Shown: positions 42,736 to 52,599, counted from the stretch's first letter. The stretch is 64,000 nucleotides of DNA from Sphingomonas prati (GCF_014643515.1 NZ_BMJP01000001.1:372001-436000); one strand, 5' to 3'. Program-made: numbers and translations. Notes: generated from the letters alone by a model not told the origin.

Positions 42736-44144
42736 AGCTTGTACGCCCGGCGAACGAGGCCGCTCGTCAGTTCCTGCGCCAACTCGGCCGCCTCCCAGTC
42801 CTCCAGCCGATGTTCCGCCACCAGCCGCGCCAGGAAACCGCAGTCGATCCGCCGCGCGACATCGTGCCGCGCCGGGATCGACAGGAAGGCGCGCGTGTCG
42901 TCATTGAACCCGACCGTGTTGTAGAAACCGGCGGTCTCGGTCGTCATCTCGCGGAACCGCCGCATGCCCTCCGGACTGTCGTGGAACCACCAGGCCGGCC
43001 CCAGTTTCAGGCAGGGATAATGGCCGGCGAGCGGCGCCAGTTCGCGCGAATAGGTGCTCTCGTCAAGCGTGAAGAGGATGATCGACAGTTCGGTCGAGGT
43101 GCCGAACCGGTCGAGCAGCGGCTTCAGCGCGTGGACATAGTCGGTGCGGTCGGGGATGTCGGCGCCCTTGTCGCGGCCGTGGCTGGCGAACAGGCCGGCA
43201 TTGTGATTGCGCACCGATCCGGGGTGGATCTGCATCACCATGCCGTCCTCGATGCTCATCCCCGCCATCTCGGTCAGCATCTGCGCGCGGAACAGTTCGG
43301 CATCGGCCGCGGTCCAGTCGCCGCCGACGATCCGCGCGAACAGCGTCTCGCATTCCGCGGGCGACAGGTTCGCGGTTGCCGCGGTCGGGTGGCCGTGGTC
43401 GGTCGCGGTGACCCCGGCCGCGCGGAAATCGGCGCGCCGCTTGCGGTGCGCGGCAAGGTAGCCGTGCCAGTTGTAGACATCCTCGCCGGTCAGTTCGGCG
43501 AAGCGCCGCATCGCGCCCGCGAACTGCTCATGCTCGACGTCGATCACGCCGTCGGGGCGATAGGTGCTGACGACGCGCCCGTTCCAGCCGCTCGCCTGGA
43601 TGCGGTGATGCGCGTCGAGGCTGTCGTGCGCGCCCTCGGTGGTGGCGAGGAAGTCGATCCGGAACCGGTCGAACAGTGCGCGCGGGCGGAACGCGTCGGT
43701 CGCCAGTTTCGCGCCGATCGTGTCGAAGTACAGGTCGGCCGTCGCAGCTTCGAACGCCACGTCCATCCCGAACACCTCGGCAAACACATGGTCCAGCCAC
43801 ATCCGCGACGGCGTGCCGCGGAACAGGGGATAATGCTCGGCCAGCACGCGCCATGCCTCGCGCATCGCCGTCTCGGGCGCGACGCCGTGCCGCGGGATCG
43901 CCAGCCGGTCGAGATCGATGCCCTGGCTGTAGAGCATGCGGTAGAGATAATGGTCGGGCGCGAGCAGCAGCGAGGTCGCGTCGGTCCAGTGATGGTCGTC
44001 CGCGAACCAGTTCGGGTCGACATGGCCGTGCGGGCTGACGATCGGCAGGTCGGCGATGCCGGCATACAGGCTGCGCGCGATGGCGCGCGTCGTCGGATCG
44101 GCGGGAAACAGCCGATCGGGGTGCAATTCCAGACGCCGGGTCAT
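42732..44144 (-). CDS. uxaC: Glucuronate/galacturonate isomerase
   Basis: This first enzyme of hexuronate catabolism isomerises D-glucuronate to D-fructuronate and D-galacturonate to D-tagaturonate. The amidohydrolase-fold protein has 470 residues, the usual length. The metal-site motif is IVSPHGHVDPNWF and the family sequence GWNGRVVSTYRPD is present, with MVMQIHPGSVRNHN in the C-terminal half. The start at 44144 has AGAGGAG upstream; the frame extends to 44192 but only with non-conserved sequence. It is the first gene of uxaC-uxuB. Tandem GC-rich hairpins (44185-44216) lie in its leader. Confidence 0.93.
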   Translation of the reverse strand: MTRRLELHPDRLFPADPTTRAIARSLYAGIADLPIVSPHGHVDPNWFADDHHWTDATSLLLAPDHYLYRMLYSQGIDLDRLAIPRHGVAPETAMREAWRVLAEHYPLFRGTPSRMWLDHVFAEVFGMDVAFEAATADLYFDTIGAKLATDAFRPRALFDRFRIDFLATTEGAHDSLDAHHRIQASGWNGRVVSTYRPDGVIDVEHEQFAGAMRRFAELTGEDVYNWHGYLAAHRKRRADFRAAGVTATDHGHPTAATANLSPAECETLFARIVGGDWTAADAELFRAQMLTEMAGMSIEDGMVMQIHPGSVRNHNAGLFASHGRDKGADIPDRTDYVHALKPLLDRFGTSTELSIILFTLDESTYSRELAPLAGHYPCLKLGPAWWFHDSPEGMRRFREMTTETAGFYNTVGFNDDTRAFLSIPARHDVARRIDCGFLARLVAEHRLEDWEAAELAQELTSGLVRRAYKL

Positions 44145-44184
44145 GCCGGGGCTCCTCTGCCAGTTGCGATCCCGCGCTCCGGCC

Positions 44185-44216
44185 CCCCGCATCGTCGCGG
44201 GGCCGCGCAGCCGCGG
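44185..44216. other. Tandem hairpins in the uxaC leader
   Basis: CCCCGC/GCGGGG (44185-44202) and CCGCG/CGCGG (44203-44216) are two adjacent perfect stems 41 bp upstream of uxaC. They may be an operator or a leader structure; no T-run follows. Confidence 0.35.
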
Positions 44217-44332
44217 ACCGCCGAATAGCGGGGTTTGCCCGCGCGGTGAAGCGGCGTCCGTGCCATCGCCGCACGATGACTGGCATCACCGGCCGGATGT
44301 GATAGCGCAGAGCCATCATCTGGCCTGCGAGT

Positions 44333-45613
44333 ATGCACAGCGTGTTTGAATCGAATATCCCGGCACCGGCCGGAGAGGCAGCGATCCGTTACGACGTCCT
44401 GATCGTCGGCGCGGGCCATGCCGGGACGCAGGCGGCGATCGCGTTGCGGCAGCGCGACTATGCGGGCAGCATCGCGCTGCTCGGCGACGAGCCGGAACTG
44501 CCCTACGAACGGCCGCCGCTGTCGAAGGATTATCTGGCGGGCGACAAGCCGTTCGAGCGCATCCTGATCCGACCGGAGAGCTTCTACGCCGCGCGCGACA
44601 TTACGCTCTTGCCGGGCCGGCGGGTGGTGGCGGTCGATCCCGCGGGGCACCGCGTGACGCTCGCCGATGGCGGGACGGTCGGCTACGGCACGCTCGTCTG
44701 GGCAACTGGGGGCCAGCCGCGGCGGCTGAGCTGTTCTGGCCATGCGCTGGCCGGTGTCCACGGCGTGCGGACGCGGGCGGATGTCGACCGGATGATGGCC
44801 GAACTGCCCGCGGTGCGCCGCGTCGTGGTGGTCGGCGGCGGCTATATCGGGCTGGAGGCGGCGGCGGTGCTGACCAAGCTCGGCAAGCCGGTCGTGGTGC
44901 TGGAGGCGGAGGACCGTGTGCTGGCGCGCGTGGCCGGGGCGCCGCTGTCCGCCTTCTACGCCGCCGAACATCGCGCGCGGGGCGTCGACCTGCGGCTCGG
45001 CGTCACAGTCGCCTGTCTTGAGGAAGCCGACGGCGCGGTCACCGGCGTGCGGCTGGCGGACGGCGAGGTGTTGCCGTGCGAGATGGTGATCGTCGGCATC
45101 GGCATCGTGCCTGCGGTGGAACCGCTACTGGCGGCGGGCGCGGCGGGCGGCGATGGCGTGACGGTCGACGACCATTGCCGCACCACCCTGCCCGATGTGT
45201 TCGCGATCGGCGATTGCGCGGGCCATGCCAACCCGTTTGCGGGCGGTGCCGCGATCCGCCTCGAATCGGTGCAGAACGCGAACGACCAGGCGACCATCGT
45301 CGCAAAGGGGCTGACCGGGGCGGCCGAACCCTATCATGCGGTGCCGTGGTTCTGGTCGAACCAGTATGATCTGAAGCTCCAGACCGTCGGGCTGTCGACC
45401 GGCCATGATCTGGCGGTGCTGCGCGGCGATCCCGATACGCGTAGCTTCTCGGTCGTCTATCTGCGCGACGGGCGGGTGATCGCGCTCGACTGCGTCAACA
45501 GCGTGAAGGACTATGTCCAGGGCCGCGCGCTGGTGGTGGCGGGTGCGGAGATCGCCCCGGCCCTGCTCGCCGACGCCGCCGTCCCGCTGAAGGCGCTGAT
45601 ACCGGTCGGGTGA
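44333..45613 (+). CDS. FAD-dependent ferredoxin/rubredoxin reductase
   Basis: This NAD(P)H-dependent flavoprotein of 426 residues belongs to the putidaredoxin/rhodocoxin reductase class. The FAD site is [20 protein letters not shown] (about residue 21), the NAD site [20 protein letters not shown] (about 163), and the second FAD motif DVFAIGDCA. The C-terminal [17 protein letters not shown] is diagnostic of this family. It would pass electrons to a [2Fe-2S] ferredoxin serving a P450 or ring hydroxylase, but none is encoded here. It diverges from uxaC with 188 bp between starts. The ribosome site is weak. Confidence 0.85.
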   Translation: MHSVFESNIPAPAGEAAIRYDVLIVGAGHAGTQAAIALRQRDYAGSIALLGDEPELPYERPPLSKDYLAGDKPFERILIRPESFYAARDITLLPGRRVVAVDPAGHRVTLADGGTVGYGTLVWATGGQPRRLSCSGHALAGVHGVRTRADVDRMMAELPAVRRVVVVGGGYIGLEAAAVLTKLGKPVVVLEAEDRVLARVAGAPLSAFYAAEHRARGVDLRLGVTVACLEEADGAVTGVRLADGEVLPCEMVIVGIGIVPAVEPLLAAGAAGGDGVTVDDHCRTTLPDVFAIGDCAGHANPFAGGAAIRLESVQNANDQATIVAKGLTGAAEPYHAVPWFWSNQYDLKLQTVGLSTGHDLAVLRGDPDTRSFSVVYLRDGRVIALDCVNSVKDYVQGRALVVAGAEIAPALLADAAVPLKALIPVG

Positions 45614-45701
45614 TGCCGGCCCTTTGCGGTAGGTCGGAACGCGCATACATCGGCTCGGAACCAGGGCGCGTCAGGTGCCCATGAGGCAACAGGAGACCGT
45701 C

Positions 45702-46679
45702 ATGACGCCACCATCCCGTCGCGCGATACTCGGCGGGGGTGCGATGCTGGCGCTCGCCGCGACGCCGCTTGCCGGACAGGTGACTGCGCAGGACGAGGTG
45801 ATCGAACTCTGGCCCGGCCCGCCGCCCGGCAGCCGCGGCACCACGATCACCCGCTCGATCGAGCAGAAGGGGCGCGATCCCGCCCACCCCGACCGCTGGG
45901 TCCGCGGCATCGCGCGCCCGCTGCTGGTGGTGCGGCGCCCCACGCGACCGAACGGGTCGGCAGTGCTGCTGATGCCGGGCGGCGGCTATGGCTTCCTGTC
46001 CTACGATAACGAGGGCGAGGAGCAGGCGAAGTGGCTCAACGCGCGCGGGATCACCGCCTTCATCCTGATGTACCGCCTGCCCGCGGAGGGCTGGGACGGG
46101 CGCGGCGACGTGCCGTTGCAGGATGCGCAGCGCGCGATGCGGACGATCCGCGCCGGCGCACAGCGCTTCGCCATCCGGCCGGACCGGATCGCGGTGCTGG
46201 GTTTCTCGGCCGGCGGGCATCTTGCCGGATCGCTCGCGACGCGCCATGCGGAGCGGGTCTATTCACCGATCGACGCGACCGACCGGCTGAGCGCGCGGCC
46301 GGACCTGGCCGGGTTGATCTATCCGGTCATCAGCCTGGATGCGCCGTTCACGCATGGCGGTTCGCGCGACAATCTGCTCGGGAAGGATGCACCCGCCGCC
46401 GCGCTGCGGGCGCGATCGGTCGAGCGGCGCGTCGATGCCGCCACCCCGCCGGTGTTCCTGGTCCACGCCGCCGACGACGATCTGGTGCCGGTGGCGAACA
46501 GCATCGCGATGTTCGATGCGATGCGGACCGCGAAGCGACCGGTTGCAATGCATGTGTTCGAGGATGGCGGCCACGGTTTCGGCACGCGACTGCCCGCGAC
46601 GCAATCGGCATCCGCCTGGCCCAACCTGTTCGTCACGTTCGCGACGCGGCAGGGTATCCTGCCGGGCGGCCCGACCTGA
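45702..46679 (+). CDS. Exported alpha/beta-hydrolase, probable carbohydrate esterase
   Basis: This serine esterase of 325 residues has a twin-arginine-type export signal (PPSRRAILGGGAMLALAAT). Oxyanion-hole sequence is LMPGGGYGFLS, the nucleophile elbow GFSAGGHLAGS (Ser near residue 169), acidic residue HAADDDLVP and catalytic His GGHGFG. This pattern is that of acetylxylan esterase-like (BD-FAE) enzymes, which remove acyl groups from hemicellulose or pectin fragments. The start at 45702 is set by AGGAG; in-frame GTG/ATG codons at 45675 and 45681 lack one. It is convergent with a TonB receptor, across a strong stem. Confidence 0.82.
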   Translation: MTPPSRRAILGGGAMLALAATPLAGQVTAQDEVIELWPGPPPGSRGTTITRSIEQKGRDPAHPDRWVRGIARPLLVVRRPTRPNGSAVLLMPGGGYGFLSYDNEGEEQAKWLNARGITAFILMYRLPAEGWDGRGDVPLQDAQRAMRTIRAGAQRFAIRPDRIAVLGFSAGGHLAGSLATRHAERVYSPIDATDRLSARPDLAGLIYPVISLDAPFTHGGSRDNLLGKDAPAAALRARSVERRVDAATPPVFLVHAADDDLVPVANSIAMFDAMRTAKRPVAMHVFEDGGHGFGTRLPATQSASAWPNLFVTFATRQGILPGGPT

Positions 46680-46686
46680 ATTCGAT

Positions 46687-46716
46687 TGTCCCCCCGGCCG
46701 CACGACCGGGGGGACA
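46687..46716. terminator. Bidirectional stem-loop between the esterase and TonB receptor genes
   Basis: TGTCCCCCCGG (46687-46697) pairs perfectly with CCGGGGGGACA (46706-46716) across an 8-nt loop, between two convergent stops. Confidence 0.7.
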
Positions 46717-46721
46717 CAGCC

Positions 46722-49622
46722 TCACTTGAACGTGTAGCGCGCGCCGATCGCGAAGGTCCGGCTGAGCAACGTGGTGCCCAGGTTGAACTGTTCCGGGCCG
46801 CCGGTATCCTCGAACTTGTAGTAGGTCTGCTGCTTCGACTTGGTCAGGTTCACCGCGTCGAACGTAAGCCCCAGCCGGTCGTTGACGTTCAGCGTCAGCT
46901 GGAGATCGAGGCTCTTTTCCGGGTTGCGCCACACGCCGATCGGGTTGGCGAACAGCCGCGCCTCGTTGTTGGCCAGGAACGCCTTGCGCCAGATGTAGGA
47001 CAGCCGCGCGCCGATGGGCCCGCGATCATAAGCGAGCGTCGTATTGTACGACAGATCCGACACGCCGAAGAAGGGCGACGTCGCCTGCCCTGTGATGTTG
47101 CCGGCCGCATCAGACAGCGGGATGTTCTGTTTCGAATCCAGCACGGTGACGCTGCCCTGGAATCCCAGGCCGCGGAACGGGCCCGGCAGATAATCTGGGA
47201 AATAGGTCAGCCCCGCCTCGATCCCCTTGAGCACGCCGTCGGACGCGTTGACCGGCCGCGTGATCGCGAACGAGTTGGTGGCACCGGCGACGATCCCGTT
47301 GTTCAGGATCGTCTCGCGCACCGTGAGCGGCACGACGAGGCCGTCGACCTCGCGCCGGAACCCGGTGACGAAGATCGCGCTGTTGCGATCGAAATACCAT
47401 TCGGCCGCGACGTCGTAATTCTTCGACTCCGTGGGCCGCAGCGTCGCGGTACCCGCCGTGCCGCTGCCGTAGCCGACATTGGTCAGATCGCCGGTCAGCG
47501 CGAAGTTCGGGTTGATGTCCGAGAAGCTCGGCCGGCGCAGCGTCTGGCCGTAGTTGAAACGCACGCGCAGCTTGTTGGTGATCTCGTACCGCGCGGTGAA
47601 GCTCGGCAGCCACTTCGCCGAACCGGTCGAGACGAAGGTCTGCGCGCCGTTGGCGTACCGATCGAAGAAATTATAATCGGTGTCGACCGTCACGTGCCGC
47701 ACGCCGGCCTGCAGCTTCAGCGGCCGGCCGAAGATCGACAGCTCGGCATCCGCCTGGATATAGGCGGCGAGCGTGGTTTCGGTGATGTCGAACACGCGTT
47801 GCAAGGCCAGCTGGTCGGACGTCTTCAACCCATACAGCGCGCGGACGGTGTCGGCATTCTCGTGCAGCCAGTAACCGTTCGGCAGGACCCAGCTGGTCGG
47901 GCTGTCGCTCCGACCGTCGAAGAAGTCCTTGTTGGTGAACTGCGCTTCGGACGGCAGCGATGACAGGGTGCGGCCAAGATTGGCGGCGTCCTGCGTCCGG
48001 ACCGACGTTGCCGCCTTGCGGTTGTCGTAGCGGAAGCCCGCCTTGATCTGGCGCAGGAAGCCCTCGTCCCAGCCATAATAGCCGTCGAGCGTGCCGGTCA
48101 GCGCGCTGCCCTTGTCGCGATTGGCGTTGTCGTAGAATTGCGCGACGTTCCAGATGCTGGGGTCGGTCAGCAGCGCGTCATTGTCGAAATGATAGGACGG
48201 AATGCCGCCGCCCGCGTTAAAGTCGACGTTGATCTGGTTGGCGGTCCGCTCGGTCCGCATCGCGTTGAACGACGTGGTGACCTTGCTGGTCTGATATGCG
48301 ACGTCGCCGATGATCTTGCCGCTCGACCCGAGATCCCATTTGCCGTTCACCGCATAGACGAAGCTGTCCGTCTTCGACTTGGTATAGTCGCCGCTGTTGA
48401 ACCCGTAGACGCTGTTGGCGGTGCGCGACTTCACGATGTTGGTACCGTCGTACAGCGTCACCGGCTGCGGATTGCCCCAGAAATCGACGAAGCTGAACTG
48501 CAAGCTGTTGAACGTTTCGCCCCGGAACCCGGCGTAGAACGCCTCGGCCGTGTAGACCGAGCTGCTGTTCGGCGCCCATTGCAGCGCGATGTTCGCCGAC
48601 GGCCGCTCGCGCTTGCCGTACAGGTCCGAACTGAAGATCGCGTCGCGTGACAGATAATAGGGCGTGGTGACGCCGTTGATGTTCAGCGTCGAACCCGGCG
48701 TGGTCGGCAGGCCGCGGTCCAGCCCGGGCGTCCAGTTGCCGTTGGTGGCGCCCGGGAAGATCCGTTCCAGCGGGGCGAGGCCGGACCCGGCGGGCGGCGT
48801 CTCGGTTGCGAACGGCACGAACGCGCCGGCGGTGATCGTCTGGTCGCGATATTTGGTGCGCGTGTAGCTCCCGTTCACCAGCAGGCCGATGTCGCCGATG
48901 CCGGTTTCCCAGCGGTTGCTGACGAGCAGCGCGGCGTTCGGATTATAGCTGTCGGCCTGCTCGTTGTAGATCCCGCGCGCCAAGCCCGAGATCGCAAACC
49001 CGTCGAAATCGAACGGGCGGCGCGTGGCGACGTCGATCTGGCCGGCCAGCCCGGTCTCGATCTGCTCGGCCGCGCGCGTCTTGTACACGTCGACCTGCTT
49101 CACGAGGTTGGCCGAGATGTCCTGCAGCGCGAACGCCTGCCCCGCCGCGGTGAAGATGTTGCGACCGTTCAGCGTGGTGAGCGCGTCGGGCAGGCCGCGG
49201 ATCGAGATCGCGGCGGCCTCGCCCCCCGTGCGGTTGGTCACCTGCACACCGGTCACGCGCTGCAACGCTTCGACGACATTGTTGTCGGGCAGCTTGCCGA
49301 CATCCTCCGACACGATCGAGTCGACGATCTGAATCGAATTCTTGCGCACGTTCAGCGCCCCGACCAAGCTGGCGCGCACGCCGGTGACGACGATCGCCTC
49401 CTCGCTGCCGTCCACGGCGGGTGCGGCGGCGCCGGCTGCGGGCTGCTCGGTGTCGGCAGTGGTGGTGACCGCAGGCGCGCTGTCGGTCCGTGCGGGGGTG
49501 CCGGTCGGTGCGGAGTCCGGGCGATCCTGCGGCGTGGTGGGCACCGCCTGCGCGTAGGCCGGTGAGGCAAGCACCAGCGCGAGAACGGACGCAGAACAGA
49601 GTTTGAATGCCTTGATCGCCAT
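46722..49622 (-). CDS. TonB-dependent receptor, carbohydrate type
   Basis: This outer-membrane receptor of 966 residues has the signal peptide ASVLALVLASPAYAQA, a threonine/alanine-rich spacer, then the plug: VVTGVRASLVGALNVRKNS, VSEDVGKLPDNNVVEALQRV, AISIRGLPDALTTLNGRNIF and the lysine-rich VDVYKTRAAEQIETGLAG. This plug type is that of Xanthomonas/Caulobacter receptors for plant oligosaccharides. The barrel ends FAIGARYTFK. The start at 49622 (MAIKAFKL) follows GGAGAGG; the frame continues upstream through the promoter region. Upstream of the gene is a TGTCGGAGTA motif shared with the arabinanase promoter, so it probably imports arabino-oligosaccharides for the next three enzymes. Confidence 0.9.
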   Translation of the reverse strand: MAIKAFKLCSASVLALVLASPAYAQAVPTTPQDRPDSAPTGTPARTDSAPAVTTTADTEQPAAGAAAPAVDGSEEAIVVTGVRASLVGALNVRKNSIQIVDSIVSEDVGKLPDNNVVEALQRVTGVQVTNRTGGEAAAISIRGLPDALTTLNGRNIFTAAGQAFALQDISANLVKQVDVYKTRAAEQIETGLAGQIDVATRRPFDFDGFAISGLARGIYNEQADSYNPNAALLVSNRWETGIGDIGLLVNGSYTRTKYRDQTITAGAFVPFATETPPAGSGLAPLERIFPGATNGNWTPGLDRGLPTTPGSTLNINGVTTPYYLSRDAIFSSDLYGKRERPSANIALQWAPNSSSVYTAEAFYAGFRGETFNSLQFSFVDFWGNPQPVTLYDGTNIVKSRTANSVYGFNSGDYTKSKTDSFVYAVNGKWDLGSSGKIIGDVAYQTSKVTTSFNAMRTERTANQINVDFNAGGGIPSYHFDNDALLTDPSIWNVAQFYDNANRDKGSALTGTLDGYYGWDEGFLRQIKAGFRYDNRKAATSVRTQDAANLGRTLSSLPSEAQFTNKDFFDGRSDSPTSWVLPNGYWLHENADTVRALYGLKTSDQLALQRVFDITETTLAAYIQADAELSIFGRPLKLQAGVRHVTVDTDYNFFDRYANGAQTFVSTGSAKWLPSFTARYEITNKLRVRFNYGQTLRRPSFSDINPNFALTGDLTNVGYGSGTAGTATLRPTESKNYDVAAEWYFDRNSAIFVTGFRREVDGLVVPLTVRETILNNGIVAGATNSFAITRPVNASDGVLKGIEAGLTYFPDYLPGPFRGLGFQGSVTVLDSKQNIPLSDAAGNITGQATSPFFGVSDLSYNTTLAYDRGPIGARLSYIWRKAFLANNEARLFANPIGVWRNPEKSLDLQLTLNVNDRLGLTFDAVNLTKSKQQTYYKFEDTGGPEQFNLGTTLLSRTFAIGARYTFK

Positions 49623-49656
49623 GCGACCTCTCCCCGATTCGTTATCGTGGCCTTGT

Positions 49657-49710
49657 TGTCGGCCTACCATTACTCCGACAGCCGCTATGCCTGCTTGGGG
49701 CTTTACGCAA
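49657..49710 (-). promoter_or_regulatory. Promoter/operator region of the arabinan-locus TonB receptor
   Basis: Leftward, TTGCGT (49705-49710), 17 bp, TAGCGG (49682-49687) give a weak sigma-70 pair. Directly after lies TGTCGGAGTA (49671-49680), forming TGTCGG-N12-CCGACA (49657-49680). The same TGTCGGAGTA adjoins the -10 of the GH43 gene at 53738-53747. Confidence 0.45.
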
Positions 49711-49785
49711 GCGGTAAGTTACGGGTCTGTCGCACAGCGAAATATTTGGCCCGAGCGAGGGGCGGACGCCGCCAAACCTGCCGTT

Positions 49786-51150
49786 TCAGCGGCCGGGCGT
49801 CAGCCGGTACAGGGCGGCGCCATGCGATGCAATGGTCCGTGTGATGCGATCTGACACCGTTGCCTCGTCACGCCGCGTCCAGAGATCCCGCACGCCGAGC
49901 CGGCCCGACAGTCCGAGCAACGCGAGATCGAGCGACACGGTTCGCTTGCTTTTGTCAGTGTTGAACAAGGCAAGGTAGTGATCTTCGGTACCCGGCACCC
50001 GCGCCGACCAGACGCGGATCCCGTCCGCGATGTAGTGCGGCTGGTTGCCGTCGCTGCGCTGGTTGACCGCGATCACTTCCGGATTGGTCAGCAGCGCCAG
50101 CGTCGCGTCGTCGAGGTGGCGGAGGTCGCCGCCCATGATCAGCGGCGACCGCGCGATCGCCCACAACGTCATCAGCGTCCGCTGCTCGTCCGGCGTGAAC
50201 TTCGTGTCCCGCGCGCCCAGCGCCAGCCGCCCGAGCGGCAGCATGTCGGCGTCCGGCCACGCCCCCGGCGCACGGTGCGCGTTCCAGTTCTCCAGCCGCA
50301 CGAACTGCGCCTCCAGCAACGCCCATTCGTCCCAGAAATCGTCGCTGATCCGCCACATCTGCGCGTAGCGGCGGACATGGTCGGCGCGTGGCACCGGCGT
50401 CTCGCCCGGCGACAGGCTCAGGATGATCGGCCGGCCGGTCGCGCCGATCGCCTTGTGCGCCGCCTCGATCTCGGCCGCGTGCGCATCATAGGGACGGCTC
50501 ATGTCGTCCATCTTGACGAAGTCGACGCCCCACGACGCGTAAAGCGCGAACACGCTGTCATAATAGGCCTGCGCACCGGGTTTTCGCATGTCGACGCCGT
50601 ACATGTCGGGGTTCCAGGCGCAGATGCTGGTGGTATCGGCGATGTCGCGCGCGCGGTACCGCGTCCCCAGCACCGGCAGGTTGCGCTTGACCGCCAGCCG
50701 CGGGATACCGCGCATCAGGTGAATGCCGAACCGCAGGCCCAGCGCATGGACCCGGTCGGCGAGCGGGCGGAACCCCTTGCCGCCGACGCTCGACGGAAAC
50801 CGGTTCGGCGCGGGCAGCAACCGGCCATGGCCGTCCATCGCCGGCGTCGGGCGGGCATTGTACGTGTAGCTCTGCGCCTCAGGTTCGTACCACTGGATAT
50901 CCACGGTGAAGATGTCGTAGCCCGCGGGCAGCAGCCTGGCCGCCATGATCCGCGCGGTCTCGATCGCCTGCGCCTCGGTGATCGTCGTCGCGAAGCTGTT
51001 CCAGCTGTTCCACCCCATTGGCGGGGTCGGCGCGAGCAGCGGCGGACGCGACGGCGGCGCGGGTTGGGCACGCACCACCCCTTCCCCGCCGATCGCGGTC
51101 GCGGCGAACGCGCCGGCCAGCAGCGTGCGGCGATCGACCGGCGCGATCAT
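49786..51150 (-). CDS. GH27 alpha-galactosidase or beta-L-arabinopyranosidase
   Basis: This exported retaining glycosidase has 454 residues. A twin-arginine-like start (PVDRRTLLAGAFAATAIGG) precedes the GH27 TIM barrel, which opens TPPMGWNSWNSFATTITE. The nucleophile is the first Asp of FVKMDDMS (about residue 214) and the acid/base Asp lies in WRISDDFWDEW (about 268). SPLIMGGDLRHLDDATLALL is the family's C-terminal barrel motif, followed by a beta-sandwich domain. GH27 enzymes remove terminal alpha-galactose or beta-L-arabinopyranose; with two arabinan-active GH43 genes just upstream, the latter is attractive. The start lies 3 bp after the stop of the preceding GH43 gene. Confidence 0.88.
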   Translation of the reverse strand: MIAPVDRRTLLAGAFAATAIGGEGVVRAQPAPPSRPPLLAPTPPMGWNSWNSFATTITEAQAIETARIMAARLLPAGYDIFTVDIQWYEPEAQSYTYNARPTPAMDGHGRLLPAPNRFPSSVGGKGFRPLADRVHALGLRFGIHLMRGIPRLAVKRNLPVLGTRYRARDIADTTSICAWNPDMYGVDMRKPGAQAYYDSVFALYASWGVDFVKMDDMSRPYDAHAAEIEAAHKAIGATGRPIILSLSPGETPVPRADHVRRYAQMWRISDDFWDEWALLEAQFVRLENWNAHRAPGAWPDADMLPLGRLALGARDTKFTPDEQRTLMTLWAIARSPLIMGGDLRHLDDATLALLTNPEVIAVNQRSDGNQPHYIADGIRVWSARVPGTEDHYLALFNTDKSKRTVSLDLALLGLSGRLGVRDLWTRRDEATVSDRITRTIASHGAALYRLTPGR

Positions 51151-51153
51151 GGC

Positions 51154-52599
51154 TCAGCGCACCAGGAAGGTGGCGGACGCGCGCTCGGCAGGCGTCGCGG
51201 TGGTGCCGAGCATTAACCCGCCGTCGCCGCGCCGCATGGCCATGCCCGGCCGCCCCGCCGCCACGAACGTGATGCCCCGTGGATCGGTCAGCCCCGGCCG
51301 CGCGATAAAGCTCGCCTGTTCCGCGAACCCGCGGCCGCCGTTCTTGGCCGCCAGCGCGATCCGCCCGTCGCCCTGCGCGACCAGATAGCGGTCGGGCGCA
51401 TCAATCGGCACCAGCGACACGCTGCCCCGCCCGGCAATGCCCGGCACCTGACGGAACTGGCTGGACGTGATGTCGCCCTGCCCCACCGACACGCGGTCGC
51501 CGTCATGGCGCAGGAAGCCCGCATCGCTGCCGACCGCCGCGAACCGGTCCGGCAGCGGTCCGTTGCCGACCGGGATGCCGAAATCGGGCGTGCCGTCGGG
51601 CTTGTAGTAAAAGCGCTGCATCCGCGTGTGGCGGTTCGGATCGAACAGCGGATCGCCCTTGATCGCGGCATAGTCGCGCCCGTGATAGACGAGCACGTCG
51701 CGGCCCTGCTCGTCCACCGTGAAGCTGTTGTGCCCCGGCCCGTAGACGTTGGTGACCGTCGAGGAGACGAACACCGGCAGCGGCGATTTCGTCCAGGAGC
51801 CCACGGTCATGATGTCCGCATCGGCGCGCGCGCTGAGCATGCCGAGGCAGTAGCGCGCGTCGGTCGCACTCGCCGAATAGGTGATGAACAGCCGCCCGTT
51901 GCGCGTCAGCAGCGACGGCGCCTCGGCAACCTTGTACCCCTGGATCTCCCAGTCCAGCGTCGGCACGGCCAGCCGGATCGGCGGTTTCGCCAGCGTCAGC
52001 GGCGTGGCGAGCGGCGCGAGGTAAAGGTTGCTGTTCGTCTCTATCCCCGGTTCGCGCTGCGCCCAGCAAAGATAGCGCGTGCCGCGATGGACGAACGACG
52101 TCGAATCGAGGTTGAAGCTGTCCCACGGCGTCTTCAACTGGCCCAGCACGGACCAGCGCGCCGTCATCGGATCAGCCCCGTCCGCGACCAGGGCATAGGT
52201 GCGGATGCGGAACACGTCCTCCCCGCCCCCGCTCGGCCCCGCGGCGAAATACACGATCCACTTGCCGTCGATCAGGTGCAGCTCGGGCGCCCACAGGAAG
52301 CCGGACATCGGCCCGCTGGCCAGATGCCGCCACAGCACGCGTTCCAGCGCAGTCGTCAGCCCGGCCAGCGTCCGCGACCGGCGCAGCACGATCCGGTCAT
52401 ATTCCGGGACCGATCCGGTCATGTAGTAATAGCCGTCGTCGTGACGGAACACCTGTGCATCCGCCCGCTGGCGCACCACTGGATTGCTCGGTACCGGCGC
52501 GGCCGCGGGCGCCCCGCCGGGCAGACGCGCGATCGCGCCGCTGGCCGATACTGCGCCGGCACCGGCCACGAACAGGCGGCGTGAAACTGCGATCATCAT
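51154..52599 (-). CDS. GH43 exo-arabinofuranosidase with CBM42-like domain
   Basis: This secreted enzyme of 481 residues has a GH43 five-bladed propeller at about residues 40-345, with the base in RADAQVFRHDDGYYYMTGS, the pKa-modulating Asp in FNLDSTSFVHRG and the acid Glu in KVAEAPSLLTRNG. The C-terminal 130 residues (SLVPIDAPDRYLVAQGDG; FAEQASFIARPGLTDP) resemble the AbfB/CBM42 beta-trefoil that binds arabinofuranose side chains. This order matches exo-1,5-alpha-L-arabinofuranosidases of subfamily 26. The start at 52599 overlaps the upstream GH43 stop and follows CGGAG. A twin-arginine-like export signal is present (VSRRLFVAGAGAVSASG). Confidence 0.85.
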   Translation of the reverse strand: MMIAVSRRLFVAGAGAVSASGAIARLPGGAPAAAPVPSNPVVRQRADAQVFRHDDGYYYMTGSVPEYDRIVLRRSRTLAGLTTALERVLWRHLASGPMSGFLWAPELHLIDGKWIVYFAAGPSGGGEDVFRIRTYALVADGADPMTARWSVLGQLKTPWDSFNLDSTSFVHRGTRYLCWAQREPGIETNSNLYLAPLATPLTLAKPPIRLAVPTLDWEIQGYKVAEAPSLLTRNGRLFITYSASATDARYCLGMLSARADADIMTVGSWTKSPLPVFVSSTVTNVYGPGHNSFTVDEQGRDVLVYHGRDYAAIKGDPLFDPNRHTRMQRFYYKPDGTPDFGIPVGNGPLPDRFAAVGSDAGFLRHDGDRVSVGQGDITSSQFRQVPGIAGRGSVSLVPIDAPDRYLVAQGDGRIALAAKNGGRGFAEQASFIARPGLTDPRGITFVAAGRPGMAMRRGDGGLMLGTTATPAERASATFLVR

